Position numbers and translations under genes: made by a program. Below, piece after piece: positions 1-7,414 of a stretch of DNA of 64,000 nt. Under the pieces are notes generated by a model. That model was not told the origin of the DNA, searched no databases, and worked only from the letters and a program-made list of their open reading frames with translations. Position 1 is the stretch's first letter, and every line of letters begins with the position of its first letter. Origin of the DNA: Cellulomonas marina (GTDB lineage: Bacteria; Actinomycetota; Actinomycetes; Actinomycetales; Cellulomonadaceae); NCBI RefSeq assembly GCF_900111925.1, contig NZ_FOKA01000002.1, forward strand, positions 124,001 to 188,000, written 5' to 3'.

Positions 1-39
1 GCCCGCGCGCACGCGCCGGCCCCCGCCGGCGGCTGATGG

Positions 40-61
40 TCGCGCGGCCCGGGCCGCGCGA
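40..61. terminator. Perfect palindrome downstream of sepH
   Basis: An uninterrupted 22-bp self-complementary GC run lies just past the sepH stop codon on the minus strand. It could form a hairpin ending sepH transcription, but there is no following T-run, so function as a terminator is inference. Confidence 0.35.
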
Positions 62-78
62 TCCGGGGCGACTCCGGG

Positions 79-1323
79 CTACTCGGGACGCGCCCCGAAG
101 ACGATCTCGTCCCAGCTCGGCACCTTCGCGCGGCCGCGGCGCGCCGCCCGCGGCCGGTCCGCGGGCGACGAGCCTGCCGACCCCGTCGCCGCGAGCGGCT
201 GCTCGGCGGACGCGGTCTGACCGCTCGTGGCCGGTGCCGCCGTGCCCGTCTCCGTGCCCGTCCCCGTGCCCGTCCCCGTGCCCGTCCCCGGCTCGGGCGA
301 GCCCGGGGCCGGCGGGCGGGGCGCCTCGGCGTCCGTCGTGCTCGCGGTCTCGCGGACGACGGGCCCGACGGGAGTGCGCTGCCGACCGGTGAGGGCCAGG
401 ACGCGCGCCTCGGTCCGCGGGTCGGCGTCCACCGGGTGCGCCCCGGGGACCTGGGCCTCGAGGTGCCCGAAGTCGAAGGTCCGCTGCGGCCCGAAGCCCT
501 CGAACTCCTCGTCGTCGTCGCCGGGCGGCTCGTCGTCGAGGGGCTGGCGCACGCCGCGCCGGGCGCGCAGGTCGTCGAGCAGCGCGGCCGTCGGGTCGTC
601 GACCGGGCCCGCCGCGTCCGGCCCGCCGTCGCCGGCGGGGACCTCGTCGTGCGGCGTGCCGTCACCGGCGGGGATTCCCCCGGCGGGCAGGTCGAACACG
701 ACGTCGCGCACGGCGGCGAGGTGCCGGCGGCCCAGGAGGTCGGCGGGGATCTCGGTCTCCGACAGCCAGCGGGCCTCGTCCTCCTCGGCGGCCACCGTGC
801 GGGCTGCGCCGTCGAAGGTCCAGCGGGCCTCCCGCCGGTCCTCCCCGACGACGAAGCGCGCCGCGACGGTCCACGGCCGCCCCACCTCGCGGAAGGCGTC
901 CCACGACAGCGTGTCGGGGTCGACGCCGCGCGCGGCGAGCCGGTCGGTGACGAGGTCCCCGAGCACCGGGGCGTCGGCCTCGCGGCCGATGCGGGTGGCG
1001 CGCGCCTGGTCGGCGACGTACTCGCGCTCCGCCATGACGGGGCCCTCGTAGCGGCGGACGTGGTCCACGGAGGTGCCGGCAGCGGTCGCGACCTCCTGGG
1101 CCGTCGCCCCCGCCCGGATGCGGGCCTGGATCTCGCGCGGGCTCAGGCTCGCAGCACCGCCGGAGCGCAGCTGCTCCAGCTGCGGCCGGTCGCGCCGCAC
1201 CGCGGCCCGCAGGGCGTCGTCGATGCGGAGCCGGTAGCGCGGGGCGCCCGGTCCGGCGCCGGGTCCGGCCAGGACGACGTGCTCGCCGTCCTCGTGCAGC
1301 CCGACGAGCTCGAGCTCAGCCAT
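79..1323 (-). CDS. sepH: Septation protein SepH (DUF3071 family)
   Basis: Predicted actinobacterial cell-division regulator. In Streptomyces and mycobacteria SepH binds FtsZ and promotes Z-ring assembly. The 414-residue product starts MAELELVGLHEDGEHVVL, the usual family N-terminus. A helix-turn-helix segment lies at about residues 70-95 (AGATAQEVATAAGTSVDHVR), followed by the rest of DUF3071 to about residue 170. The middle is long, acidic and Pro/Gly-rich, with a Gly-Thr low-complexity tract encoded by a 12-bp tandem repeat. The C-terminus keeps the family motif VPSWDEIVFG. The ATG at 1323 is chosen because conservation begins there; the in-frame extension upstream is repeat-derived. Confidence 0.93.
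   Translation of the reverse strand: MAELELVGLHEDGEHVVLAGPGAGPGAPRYRLRIDDALRAAVRRDRPQLEQLRSGGAASLSPREIQARIRAGATAQEVATAAGTSVDHVRRYEGPVMAEREYVADQARATRIGREADAPVLGDLVTDRLAARGVDPDTLSWDAFREVGRPWTVAARFVVGEDRREARWTFDGAARTVAAEEDEARWLSETEIPADLLGRRHLAAVRDVVFDLPAGGIPAGDGTPHDEVPAGDGGPDAAGPVDDPTAALLDDLRARRGVRQPLDDEPPGDDDEEFEGFGPQRTFDFGHLEAQVPGAHPVDADPRTEARVLALTGRQRTPVGPVVRETASTTDAEAPRPPAPGSPEPGTGTGTGTGTGTETGTAAPATSGQTASAEQPLAATGSAGSSPADRPRAARRGRAKVPSWDEIVFGARPE
241..288. repeat. 12-bp tandem repeat inside sepH, four units
   Basis: Four consecutive 12-mers of the form CGTGCCCGTCCC occur, the first with one substitution. On the coding strand they give an alternating Gly-Thr tract in the disordered middle of SepH. 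The unit is a multiple of three, so copy-number change would preserve the frame. Confidence 0.8.
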
Positions 1324-1410
1324 GGGTCCTCCCGTTCGTCTCCCCGCAGGGTGCCATCCCCAGGGGCGGGTGTCGGGGACCCGCGCCGGTGTGCCGTCGC
1401 CCGCCGGGCA

Positions 1411-1494
1411 GGACGGGGCAGAGGACGGAGGCAAGGACGGAGCAGAGGACGGGGCAGAGGACGGGGCGGAGGACGGGGCGGAGGACCCGGCAGG
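1411..1494. repeat. 12-bp tandem repeat (7 units) upstream of the inositol phosphatase gene
   Basis: Seven contiguous 12-mers fill this interval. Consensus is GGACGGGGCAGA; units 5 and 6 are identical, units 1 and 4 are identical and the others differ at one to four positions. The array lies between divergent sepH and the phosphatase gene and ends one base before the proposed -10 box (1496-1501), so it occupies the spacer and -35 region of that promoter. Confidence 0.88.
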
Positions 1495-1495
1495 G

Positions 1496-1501
1496 GATAG
1501 T
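1496..1501 (+). promoter_or_regulatory. -10 box of a probable leaderless promoter
   Basis: GATAGT sits seven bases before the GTG at 1509, which would put the transcription start at or next to the start codon. There is no Shine-Dalgarno sequence. Confidence 0.55.
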
Positions 1502-1508
1502 GGCGGGT

Positions 1509-2372
1509 GTGAGCACCCCGACGCCCCCTCCGACCGCCCCGGACCGCCTCCCCCAGCAGCACGACCTCGACGCCCTCCTGGCGGTCGCGGAGACCGTGGC
1601 GCGGGAGGCCGGCGCGCTCGTCCACGAGGGCCGCCCCGAGCGGGTCACGGTCGCGGCGACGAAGTCGTCCCCGCAGGACGTGGTGACCGCGATGGACGTC
1701 GCCTCGGAGACGCTGCTGCGCCGGCGGCTGGCCGAGCTGCGGCCGGACGACGGCGTTCTCGGGGAGGAGGGCACCGACCACGCCGGCACCAGCGGGGTCA
1801 CGTGGGTCGTCGACCCCATCGACGGCACGGTGAACTACCTGTACGGCATCGACGACTACGCGGTGTCGGTCGCGGCGGTCGTCGGCGACCCGGACCCCGC
1901 GACGTGGACGGTCCTCGTCGGGTGCGTGCACGCGCCCGCCGTCGGCACCACGTACACCGCCGCCCGCGGCCGGGGCGCGTGGCGCGACGGCGTGCCCCTG
2001 CAGGTAAACGCGGACGTGCCGCTCGCCCTGTCGCTCGTCGGCACGGGGTTCGGCTACGAGGCGGAGCGACGGCGGGCGCAGGGGGCCGTGGTCGCGGCGC
2101 TGCTGCCGCAGGTGCGCGACGTGCGCCGCATCGGGTCGGCCGCGCTCGACCTGTGCCGGCTCGGCGCCGGAGGTCTCGACCTGTACTACGAGCGCGGCCT
2201 CAACCCCTGGGACCTGGCGGCTGGGCAGCTCGTCGCCCAGGAGGCGGGCGCCGTCGTCACGGGGCTGCACGGTCGCCCGCCGGGCCGCGACATGACCGTC
2301 GCGGGGCCGCCCGCGGGGCAGGCGGAGCTCGTCCGGCTGCTGGAGGGGCTGCGCGCCGACGAGGGCGCGTAG
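1509..2372 (+). CDS. Inositol monophosphatase family protein
   Basis: Mg-dependent phosphatase of the IMPase/FBPase/CysQ superfamily, 287 residues, probably acting on inositol-1-phosphate or a related sugar phosphate. Metal-binding motifs are visible: GEEGTD near residue 85, DPIDGTVNY near residues 102-110, and the C-terminal NPWDLAAGQLV, which carries the third metal aspartate. GTG at 1509 is preferred because the open frame before it encodes only repeat-derived Arg/Thr-rich residues and a -10 box sits seven bases upstream. By memory the position matches M. tuberculosis suhB (Rv2701c). Exact substrate is not decidable from sequence. Confidence 0.9.
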   Translation: MSTPTPPPTAPDRLPQQHDLDALLAVAETVAREAGALVHEGRPERVTVAATKSSPQDVVTAMDVASETLLRRRLAELRPDDGVLGEEGTDHAGTSGVTWVVDPIDGTVNYLYGIDDYAVSVAAVVGDPDPATWTVLVGCVHAPAVGTTYTAARGRGAWRDGVPLQVNADVPLALSLVGTGFGYEAERRRAQGAVVAALLPQVRDVRRIGSAALDLCRLGAGGLDLYYERGLNPWDLAAGQLVAQEAGAVVTGLHGRPPGRDMTVAGPPAGQAELVRLLEGLRADEGA

Positions 2373-2620
2373 CCGGTCGCGGACGCCTGCGGGATAGGGC
2401 ACAATCCCTGCCGCCGTCGCGGGAACAAACCCCGGCGGCCGGGCATTGGAGGGTCGCCGGCCGAGCGGGGACGCGCGGGGGGACCGGCGGGAGCGGGGCG
2501 CACGGCGCCGCCGCACCCGCGGGCGCCCGCCGCGTCACGCGTGGCCGGTGCACCGGCGCCCGGCGGCGGTGCGTGGACGAGAGGCCGACCCGCAGGGGCC
2601 GGCGGGAGACGGAGAACATC

Positions 2621-2920
2621 ATGGCGACCGACTACGACGCACCGCGCAAGACCGAGGAGGACCTGTCCGAGGACTCCCTCCAGGAGCTCCAGGCGCGGCG
2701 CTCCGACAAGAGCTCGGGCCAGGTGGACGAGGACGAGACGGAGGCCGCCGAGGGCTTCGAGCTCCCCGGCGCGGACCTGTCCGGCGAGGAGCTGAGCGTC
2801 CGGGTGCTGCCGCGCCAGGCCGACGAGTTCACGTGCTCGTCCTGCTTCCTGGTGCACCACCGCAGCCAGCTGGCGGGGGAGAAGAACGGGCAGCCCATCT
2901 GCTCGGAGTGCGCGGCCTGA
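2621..2920 (+). CDS. DUF4193 family protein
   Basis: Small acidic protein of 99 residues, conserved in actinobacteria and of unknown function. It opens MATDYDAPRKTEEDLSEDSLQEL and ends in a zinc-ribbon-like part with two Cys pairs (CSSC and CSEC) around residues 69-98, suggesting one bound zinc. The ATG follows a GGAG-type ribosome site in GGGAGACGGAGAACATC. The 248-base upstream gap is GC-rich and has no other gene; it implies a long leader or an unrecognised promoter. From memory it corresponds to Rv2699c. Confidence 0.9.
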   Translation: MATDYDAPRKTEEDLSEDSLQELQARRSDKSSGQVDEDETEAAEGFELPGADLSGEELSVRVLPRQADEFTCSSCFLVHHRSQLAGEKNGQPICSECAA

Positions 2921-2930
2921 CGCCGCTGCC

Positions 2931-2955
2931 GGCGCCGGTGGGCCCGCTCGGCGCC
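2931..2955. terminator. Hairpin between convergent DUF4193 and DUF3093 genes
   Basis: GGCGCCG and CGGCGCC arms flank an 11-base loop in the short gap between the two convergent stops, so the hairpin could serve both directions. There is no T-run. Confidence 0.35.
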
Positions 2956-3485
2956 TAGCGGCGCGAGCCACCCGCGGCGCCGGCCCGCACCAGGGCGGCG
3001 GCGAGCGCCTCCGGCGAGCGCGTCGACACGAGCCAGTACGGGGTCGGGTCGGCGGGGTCGTCCAGGTCGGCGCGGACCACCGTGGGGATCCACCCGCGGA
3101 GGCAGACGTGGGCGCGGGCGTCGAGACCCGGACCGAGCGCGGTCCGGGTCTCCTGCACGTCCAGGGGCTGCACGGCGCCGAGCAGGTGGACGGGCACGGC
3201 CGCCCCGCCCGCGCGCAGGGTGCTCGTCGTGACCTCGACGACGGGGGCCGAGCGCACGAGGGCCACGCCCACGACCACGGCCGCGACGAGGCCCCCGGCG
3301 ACCGCCAGCAGGGGGTCGACGGGGATGAGCACCGCGCCGAAGGTGACGACGAGGAGCAGCGCGAACAGCCAGCCGCCCCGCCCCACGGTCAGGCGCTCGC
3401 GGTGCAGCACGACCTCCGCCCCCTCGTCCCCACCGGGCCGTCGGGGCGGCTGCGCGGGACCTGGTCCGGGGGTGTCGTCGTGCAC
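2955..3485 (-). CDS. DUF3093 family membrane protein
   Basis: The 176-residue product has two adjacent hydrophobic segments at about residues 38-78 ([16 protein letters not shown] and [17 protein letters not shown]) followed by a soluble domain of about 95 residues. This is the architecture of the actinobacterial DUF3093 family, whose function is unknown. The start is GTG at 3485, divergent from dut with a 94-base intergenic region. By memory the neighbour order dut/DUF3093/DUF4193 is that of Rv2697c-Rv2699c. Confidence 0.87.
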   Translation of the reverse strand: MHDDTPGPGPAQPPRRPGGDEGAEVVLHRERLTVGRGGWLFALLLVVTFGAVLIPVDPLLAVAGGLVAAVVVGVALVRSAPVVEVTTSTLRAGGAAVPVHLLGAVQPLDVQETRTALGPGLDARAHVCLRGWIPTVVRADLDDPADPTPYWLVSTRSPEALAAALVRAGAAGGSRR

Positions 3486-3565
3486 CGCCCCAGCATCTCA
3501 GACCGGCGCCGGTGCGGCGTGGGGGTGCGGGTCGACGCGATGCCCGCACGTCCCGGCGCGGCGGG

Positions 3566-3571
3566 TAGGGT
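3566..3571 (+). promoter_or_regulatory. -10 box of probable leaderless dut promoter
   Basis: TAGGGT followed by an 8-base spacer and the GTG start of dut at 3580. No Shine-Dalgarno sequence is present. Confidence 0.6.
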
Positions 3572-3579
3572 CGCGGCCC

Positions 3580-4110
3580 GTGACCGAGCCCGTGACCGAG
3601 CGCGCCGACCAGCACCCGTCGTCGCCGGCCGGTGCCGCGCCGCTGGTGGTGGCGCTGCGTCGGCTGGACCCGGACCTGCCGGTCCCCGTGCACGCCCACC
3701 CGGGCGACGCCGGGGTCGACCTGCTGGCCCGCGAGGCCGTGGTCGTGCCGCCCCTCGGCCGGGCCACCGTGCCGACGGGCATCGCGATCGCGCTGCCCGA
3801 GGGGTGGGCGGCGTTCGTGCACCCGCGCTCCGGGCTCGCCGCCCGGCACGGCCTGACCGTGCTCAACGCCCCCGGGACGGTCGACGCGGGCTACCGCGGC
3901 GAGGTGGCGGTGGTCCTGCACAACACGGACGCGACGGAGCCCGTGCGGCTCGCGCGCGGCGACCGGGTCGCCCAGCTCGTCGTGCAGCGCGTCGAGCAGG
4001 TGCGGTTCGCCGAGGTCGACGAGCTGCCCGGCTCCGTGCGGGGCGCCGGCGGCTTCGGGTCGAGCGGCGGCTGGACGCCGCCGCCTGGGCCGGTCGGGGG
4101 AGCGTCCTGA
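3580..4110 (+). CDS. dut: dUTP diphosphatase
   Basis: Hydrolyses dUTP to dUMP and pyrophosphate, keeping uracil out of DNA and supplying dUMP for dTMP synthesis. All five trimeric-dUTPase motifs are present in the 176-residue product: AGVDL (44-48), PRSGLA (82-87), [10 protein letters not shown] (99-108), [10 protein letters not shown] (126-135) and the C-terminal P-loop-like [10 protein letters not shown] (154-163). The start is the first of two closely spaced GTG codons, chosen from the -10 box eight bases ahead. The N-terminus is about 20 residues longer than minimal family members. Confidence 0.96.
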   Translation: MTEPVTERADQHPSSPAGAAPLVVALRRLDPDLPVPVHAHPGDAGVDLLAREAVVVPPLGRATVPTGIAIALPEGWAAFVHPRSGLAARHGLTVLNAPGTVDAGYRGEVAVVLHNTDATEPVRLARGDRVAQLVVQRVEQVRFAEVDELPGSVRGAGGFGSSGGWTPPPGPVGGAS

Positions 4111-4197
4111 GGTCCGCTCCCGGCGCGCCGCGCCGCGGGGTCACTGTCGGGGGAGCCGAGACGGCGGTGCGACGCACGGCCGGAGGGAGTGAGCGAC

Positions 4198-4290
4198 GTG
4201 GGTCTGTTCCGACGTGCCAGGACCGCACCCGGGCCGGAGGCGGCCCCGGGTGAGGCGGGTCCGGCCCCGGACGACGTGACGGGTGACTGA
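4198..4290 (+). other. Out-of-frame N-terminal segment of the DUF3710 gene
   Basis: A 30-codon frame opens with GTG after GGAGGGAG and encodes MGLFRRARTAPG followed by a Pro/Ala/Asp-rich stretch. MGLFRR-type starts are characteristic of DUF3710 proteins. It stops at TGA 4288-4290, while the conserved remainder continues in the -1 frame from 4287, so the two parts meet in a CTGA overlap. This may be a true frameshift mutation, a base-calling error, programmed slippage or coupled re-initiation; sequence alone does not decide. Confidence 0.7.
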
Positions 4291-4964
4291 CCGACGACCG
4301 GACGGGCGACGACGCCGCGGGCGACGGTTCGACGGCGGGGACGTCCGCACCCGCGCGCGGGCCGTGGGACGTCGCGGAGGCGCCCGCGGGCGAGCGCGTC
4401 GACCTCGGTGCGCTGCGCGTGCCGGCCGTGCAGGGCATGGAGCTGCGCATGGAGGTCGACCAGCGCACGAAGACGGTGCAGGGCGTGCAGGTCGTCCTCG
4501 ACGGCTCGTCGCTGCAGATGCAGGCCTTCGCCGCGCCGCGCACCGACGGCATCTGGGACGAGGTGCGCGCGGAGATCCGGACGCAGGTGACCGGCCAGGG
4601 CGGGTCCGTCGAGGAGCTGGACGGCCCCTTCGGCACGGAGCTGCTCGCCCGCCTGCCCGTCCGCACGCCGGACGGCCGCACGGCGCACCGACCCTTCCGC
4701 TTCCTCGGCACCGACGGCTCGCGCTGGTTCCTGCGCGGCCTGCTGTCCGGGCGCGCGGCGGTCGACCCCGAGGCGGCGCGGCGGCTCGAGGCGGTGTTCG
4801 CCGGCGTCGTCGTCGTGCGCGGCACCGAGGCGCGCCCGCCGCGGGAGCTCCTGCCGCTGCACCTGCCGGGCCGCCAGCCCGTCCCCCCGCCGCCGCCCGT
4901 CCCGGACGGCCGCCCCGACCTCGACCCGCTGACCCGCGGGCCCGAGATGACGGAGACCCGATGA
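4287..4964 (+). CDS. DUF3710 family protein, main part (reading frame broken from its N-terminus)
   Basis: Actinobacterial DUF3710 protein of unknown function. The conserved domain starts near 4359 with GPWDVAEAPAGERVDLGALR and runs through MELRMEVDQ, DGSSLQMQAFAAP, WDEVRAEIR and FRFLGTDGSRWFLRGLL to a Pro-rich tail. In this frame an upstream stop occurs at 4284-4286, and the first ordinary start (GTG 4419) would discard the conserved block before it. The frame is therefore given from the CTG at 4287, which overlaps the stop of the N-terminal segment. The stop overlaps the next ATG (ATGA), indicating translational coupling. By memory the place matches Rv2696c. Confidence 0.72.
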   Translation: MTDDRTGDDAAGDGSTAGTSAPARGPWDVAEAPAGERVDLGALRVPAVQGMELRMEVDQRTKTVQGVQVVLDGSSLQMQAFAAPRTDGIWDEVRAEIRTQVTGQGGSVEELDGPFGTELLARLPVRTPDGRTAHRPFRFLGTDGSRWFLRGLLSGRAAVDPEAARRLEAVFAGVVVVRGTEARPPRELLPLHLPGRQPVPPPPPVPDGRPDLDPLTRGPEMTETR

Positions 4965-5329
4965 CCCTCAAGGAGAAGCTCGCGAAGGCCCTCGCCTCGC
5001 GGGCCGAGATCGAGGCCGACGAGGAGCGGGCCGAGTCCGTCGTCACCGGCGCCTGCACGCCGGTCCACGACCTGCCGGACCGCTGCCGCGCCACCGTCTC
5101 GGGCGTGGTGCGGGCCGTGACGCTGCGCCCGCGGGAGGGGGTGCCCGCCGTCGAGGCGGAGCTGTACGACGGCTCGGGCACGCTCGTGCTCGTCTGGCTC
5201 GGTCGTCGGGAGATCGCGGGCATCGAGCCCGGCCGCCGGCTGCGCGTCGAGGGCATGGCGTGCGAGAAGGGCGGCCGGCGCGTCATGTACAACCCCGGCT
5301 ACGAGCTGCGCGCGCGGCCGGGCGAGTGA
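4961..5329 (+). CDS. OB-fold nucleic acid-binding domain protein
   Basis: A 122-residue protein with an N-terminal helix (LKEKLAKALASRAEIEADEE) and an OB-fold core. The core carries the sequence CRATVSGVVRAVTLRP, then LYDGSGTLVLVWLGRREIAGI and GRRLRVEGMACEKGG, typical of short RecG/tRNA-anticodon-like OB domains. It likely binds nucleic acid; its role is unknown. It is fully embedded in an overlapping series: ATGA with the DUF3710 gene before and GTGA with the DUF3159 gene after, so the three are probably one transcript. Corresponds by memory to Rv2694c. Confidence 0.87.
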   Translation: MTLKEKLAKALASRAEIEADEERAESVVTGACTPVHDLPDRCRATVSGVVRAVTLRPREGVPAVEAELYDGSGTLVLVWLGRREIAGIEPGRRLRVEGMACEKGGRRVMYNPGYELRARPGE

Positions 5330-6093
5330 GCACGTCCGAGCCGCCGTCGCCCGTCGCGCCGGGGTCGGCGTCGTCGGACGGACCCGCGTCGGGACCTGCA
5401 GGGGCACCCGCGCGGCGCGGCCTGGGCGCCGTGGAGGCCGAGCACTTCGACGCCCTCGCCGCCGTCGGCGGGGTGCGCGGGGCGGTGGAGTCCGTCGCCC
5501 CGGGGTTGCTGTTCGTCGTCGTCTTCGTCGCCTCGGGGCAGCGGCTGGTGCCCGCCCTCGTCGCCTCCGCGGCCGCCGCGGTCGTCGCCGTGGTGGCGCG
5601 GCTCGTGCAGCGCACGCCGGTCACGCAGGCGCTCTCGGGCGTGCTGGGGGTCGCGGTGGGCGTCGTCTGGGCCTGGCGGACCGGCGACGCCGCCGACTAC
5701 TTCGCCTACGGCCTGTGGGTGAACGTCGCCTACCTCGTGGGCACCCTGCTGAGCGTGCTCGTCCGGCTGCCGTTCGTGGGGCTCGTCCTCGGGCTCTTCC
5801 GGCCCGAGGGGCCCCTGACGGCGCAGGGCTCGTGGGCGGGCGCGCTGGCCTGGCGTCGGGACCCCGCGCAGGTGCGCCGCTACACGTGGGCGTCCTGGCC
5901 GTGGGTGGGCCTGTTCGCGGCGCGCCTCGCGGTGCAGGTGCCGCTCTACCTGGCCGGCGAGGTGGCGTGGCTGGGCACCGCCAAGCTCGTCATGGGGCTG
6001 CCGCTCACGGCGGTCGCCCTCTGGCTCAGCTGGGTCGTGCTCCGCGGGTCAGGAGCGTCTCGAGCGCCGCGCGGTCCGCGTCCCGCCCCGTGA
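5326..6093 (+). CDS. DUF3159 family membrane protein
   Basis: Integral membrane protein of 255 residues with a charged cytoplasmic N-terminus of about 45 residues and about five or six hydrophobic segments (for example GLLFVVVFVASGQRLVPALV and FVGLVLGLF). The conserved FRPEGPLTAQG and WRRDPAQVRRYTWASWPW stretches mark DUF3159. Function is unknown. The start GTG overlaps the preceding stop (GTGA). Its last 68 bases overlap the 3' end of the convergent trkA gene. From memory equivalent to Rv2693c. Confidence 0.88.
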   Translation: MSTSEPPSPVAPGSASSDGPASGPAGAPARRGLGAVEAEHFDALAAVGGVRGAVESVAPGLLFVVVFVASGQRLVPALVASAAAAVVAVVARLVQRTPVTQALSGVLGVAVGVVWAWRTGDAADYFAYGLWVNVAYLVGTLLSVLVRLPFVGLVLGLFRPEGPLTAQGSWAGALAWRRDPAQVRRYTWASWPWVGLFAARLAVQVPLYLAGEVAWLGTAKLVMGLPLTAVALWLSWVVLRGSGASRAPRGPRPAP

Positions 6094-6700
6094 CGATGAG
6101 CAGCTCGTCGCCGACCTCGAGCGTGTCGTCGGGGCTCGGGGCGAGCGGCCGGGCGTCCCGCACGACGCAGGCCAGCACGGTGTCCTCCGGCCAGGCCACC
6201 TGACCCACGAGCGACCCGACGAGGGGCGACGACGGCGGCAGCGTCAGCTCGAGGATGTCGGCCTTCGACTGGTGGAACGTGAAGATGCTGACGAGGTCGC
6301 CGACGGCGACGGCCTCCTCGACCATCGACGTCATGATGCGCGGCGTCGACACGGCGACGTCCACGCCCCACGCCTCGTCGAACATCCACTCGTTCTTCGG
6401 GTTGTTCACGCGCGCCACCGTGCGCGGCACGCCGAACTCGGTCTTGGCCAGCAGCGAGATGACGAGGTTGGCCTTGTCGTCACCGGTCGCCGCGACCATG
6501 ACGTCGCACTCGTCGGCGCGCACCTGCCGCAGCGTCGGCAGCTCGCACGCGTCGGCCAGCAGCCAGTCGGCGTCCGCCACCTGCGCCACCCGCATCGCGG
6601 TGGGCTGCCGGTCGACGAGCGTCACCTCGTGCCCGTGCCCGAGGAGCTCCCGGGCGATGGACCGGCCGACGGACCCGGCCCCCGCGATGACGACCCTCAC
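6026..6700 (-). CDS. TrkA-family potassium uptake regulatory protein (second subunit)
   Basis: The 224-residue protein has an N-terminal RCK_N Rossmann domain with the nucleotide motif GAGSVGRSIARELLGHGHEV and the acidic end of beta-2 (LVDRQP), then an RCK_C domain from about residue 140 (LELTLPPSSPLVGSLVGQV). It is expected to bind NAD(H)/ATP and control a K+ channel or transporter. It overlaps the stop of the upstream trkA by four bases (GTGA), forming a two-gene operon like mycobacterial ceoB-ceoC. The 3' end overlaps the convergent DUF3159 gene by 68 bases. Confidence 0.92.
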   Translation of the reverse strand: MRVVIAGAGSVGRSIARELLGHGHEVTLVDRQPTAMRVAQVADADWLLADACELPTLRQVRADECDVMVAATGDDKANLVISLLAKTEFGVPRTVARVNNPKNEWMFDEAWGVDVAVSTPRIMTSMVEEAVAVGDLVSIFTFHQSKADILELTLPPSSPLVGSLVGQVAWPEDTVLACVVRDARPLAPSPDDTLEVGDELLIVTGRDADRAALETLLTRGARPS

Positions 6701-7362
6701 GCCGTCACCACCGGTGCGACGGTGAGCACGCGCTCGACGGCGTCCGCGTCCGCGGTGCGCATGAGCACGTGCACCTGGTCGTTCTCCTGCAGGACGGTCC
6801 CCGCCGTGGGCAGCACGCCGGCACCGTAGCGGGTGACGTAGGCGACGCGTGCGCCGCTGGCCTCCTCCAGCGCGCGCAGCGGCTTGCCGACCCACGCCGC
6901 GTGCACGTCCACCTCCGCCAGGCGGACCTGCCCGGACGGGTCGCGGAACTCGTCCGTGGAGCCCAGCGGCAGCAGCCGACGCAGCACCTGCAGGGACGTC
7001 CAGCGCACGGTCGCGACCGTGGGGATGCCCAGCCGCTGGTAGATCTCCGCGCGGTGGGGGTCGTAGATGCGGGCGACGACGTTGTCGACGCCGTAGGTCT
7101 CCCGCACGACGCGCGCCGCGAGGATGTTGGAGTTGTCGCCGTCGGACACCGCCGCGAAGGCGTAGGCGTCCTCGATGCCCGCCTGGTGCAGCGTGTCCCG
7201 GTCGAAGCCGAGCCCCGTGACCTTGCGGCCGGAGAAGGTCTCGTCCAGGCGCCGGAACGCGTCCGGGTTCTGGTCGATGACCGCCACGCCGTGGCCGCGG
7301 CTCTCGAGCTCGTGCGCGAGCGAGGCGCCCACGCGACCACATCCCATGATGACGAAGTGCAC
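6697..7362 (-). CDS. TrkA-family potassium uptake regulatory protein (first subunit)
   Basis: RCK protein of 221 residues: Rossmann fold beginning HFVIMGCGRVGASLAHELE, with AVIDQNPDAFRRL after beta-2, then an RCK_C domain (VRLAEVDVHAAWVGKPLRAL) from about residue 135. It would pair with the second TrkA protein to gate K+ flux; no Trk/Ktr membrane subunit is in this window, though the divergent APC permease is a plausible partner and by memory is adjacent in mycobacteria too. GTG 7362 lies seven bases from a TAGGGT box, so translation is probably leaderless. Confidence 0.92.
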   Translation of the reverse strand: MHFVIMGCGRVGASLAHELESRGHGVAVIDQNPDAFRRLDETFSGRKVTGLGFDRDTLHQAGIEDAYAFAAVSDGDNSNILAARVVRETYGVDNVVARIYDPHRAEIYQRLGIPTVATVRWTSLQVLRRLLPLGSTDEFRDPSGQVRLAEVDVHAAWVGKPLRALEEASGARVAYVTRYGAGVLPTAGTVLQENDQVHVLMRTADADAVERVLTVAPVVTA

Positions 7363-7369
7363 GGTGCCG

Positions 7370-7375
7370 ACCCTA
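7370..7375 (-). promoter_or_regulatory. -10 box of probable leaderless trkA promoter
   Basis: TAGGGT on the minus strand, seven bases before the GTG at 7362. It is back-to-back with the permease promoter at 7401-7406; the two boxes are 25 bases apart. Confidence 0.6.
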
Positions 7376-7400
7376 GCGCCGGACCGGCGCCGCGCCTGCG

Positions 7401-7406
7401 TAGCAT
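7401..7406 (+). promoter_or_regulatory. -10 box of probable leaderless permease promoter
   Basis: TAGCAT, then an 8-base spacer, then the GTG at 7415. No ribosome binding site precedes the start. Confidence 0.6.
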
Positions 7407-7414
7407 GGGCGCTC

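Noticed and set aside
1411-1494. Tandem repeat considered as a CRISPR-like array
   Set aside because: Units are 12 bp and contiguous without spacers, and no cas genes are present.
2373-2620. Possible SigR/SigE-type promoter (GGGAAC near 2420) before DUF4193
   Set aside because: No matching GTT-type -10 element at the required spacing was found.
4419-4964. GTG 4419 as the true start of the DUF3710 protein
   Set aside because: It would drop the conserved GPWDV...DLGALR block directly upstream and has no ribosome site. The frame-break model explains more of the sequence.
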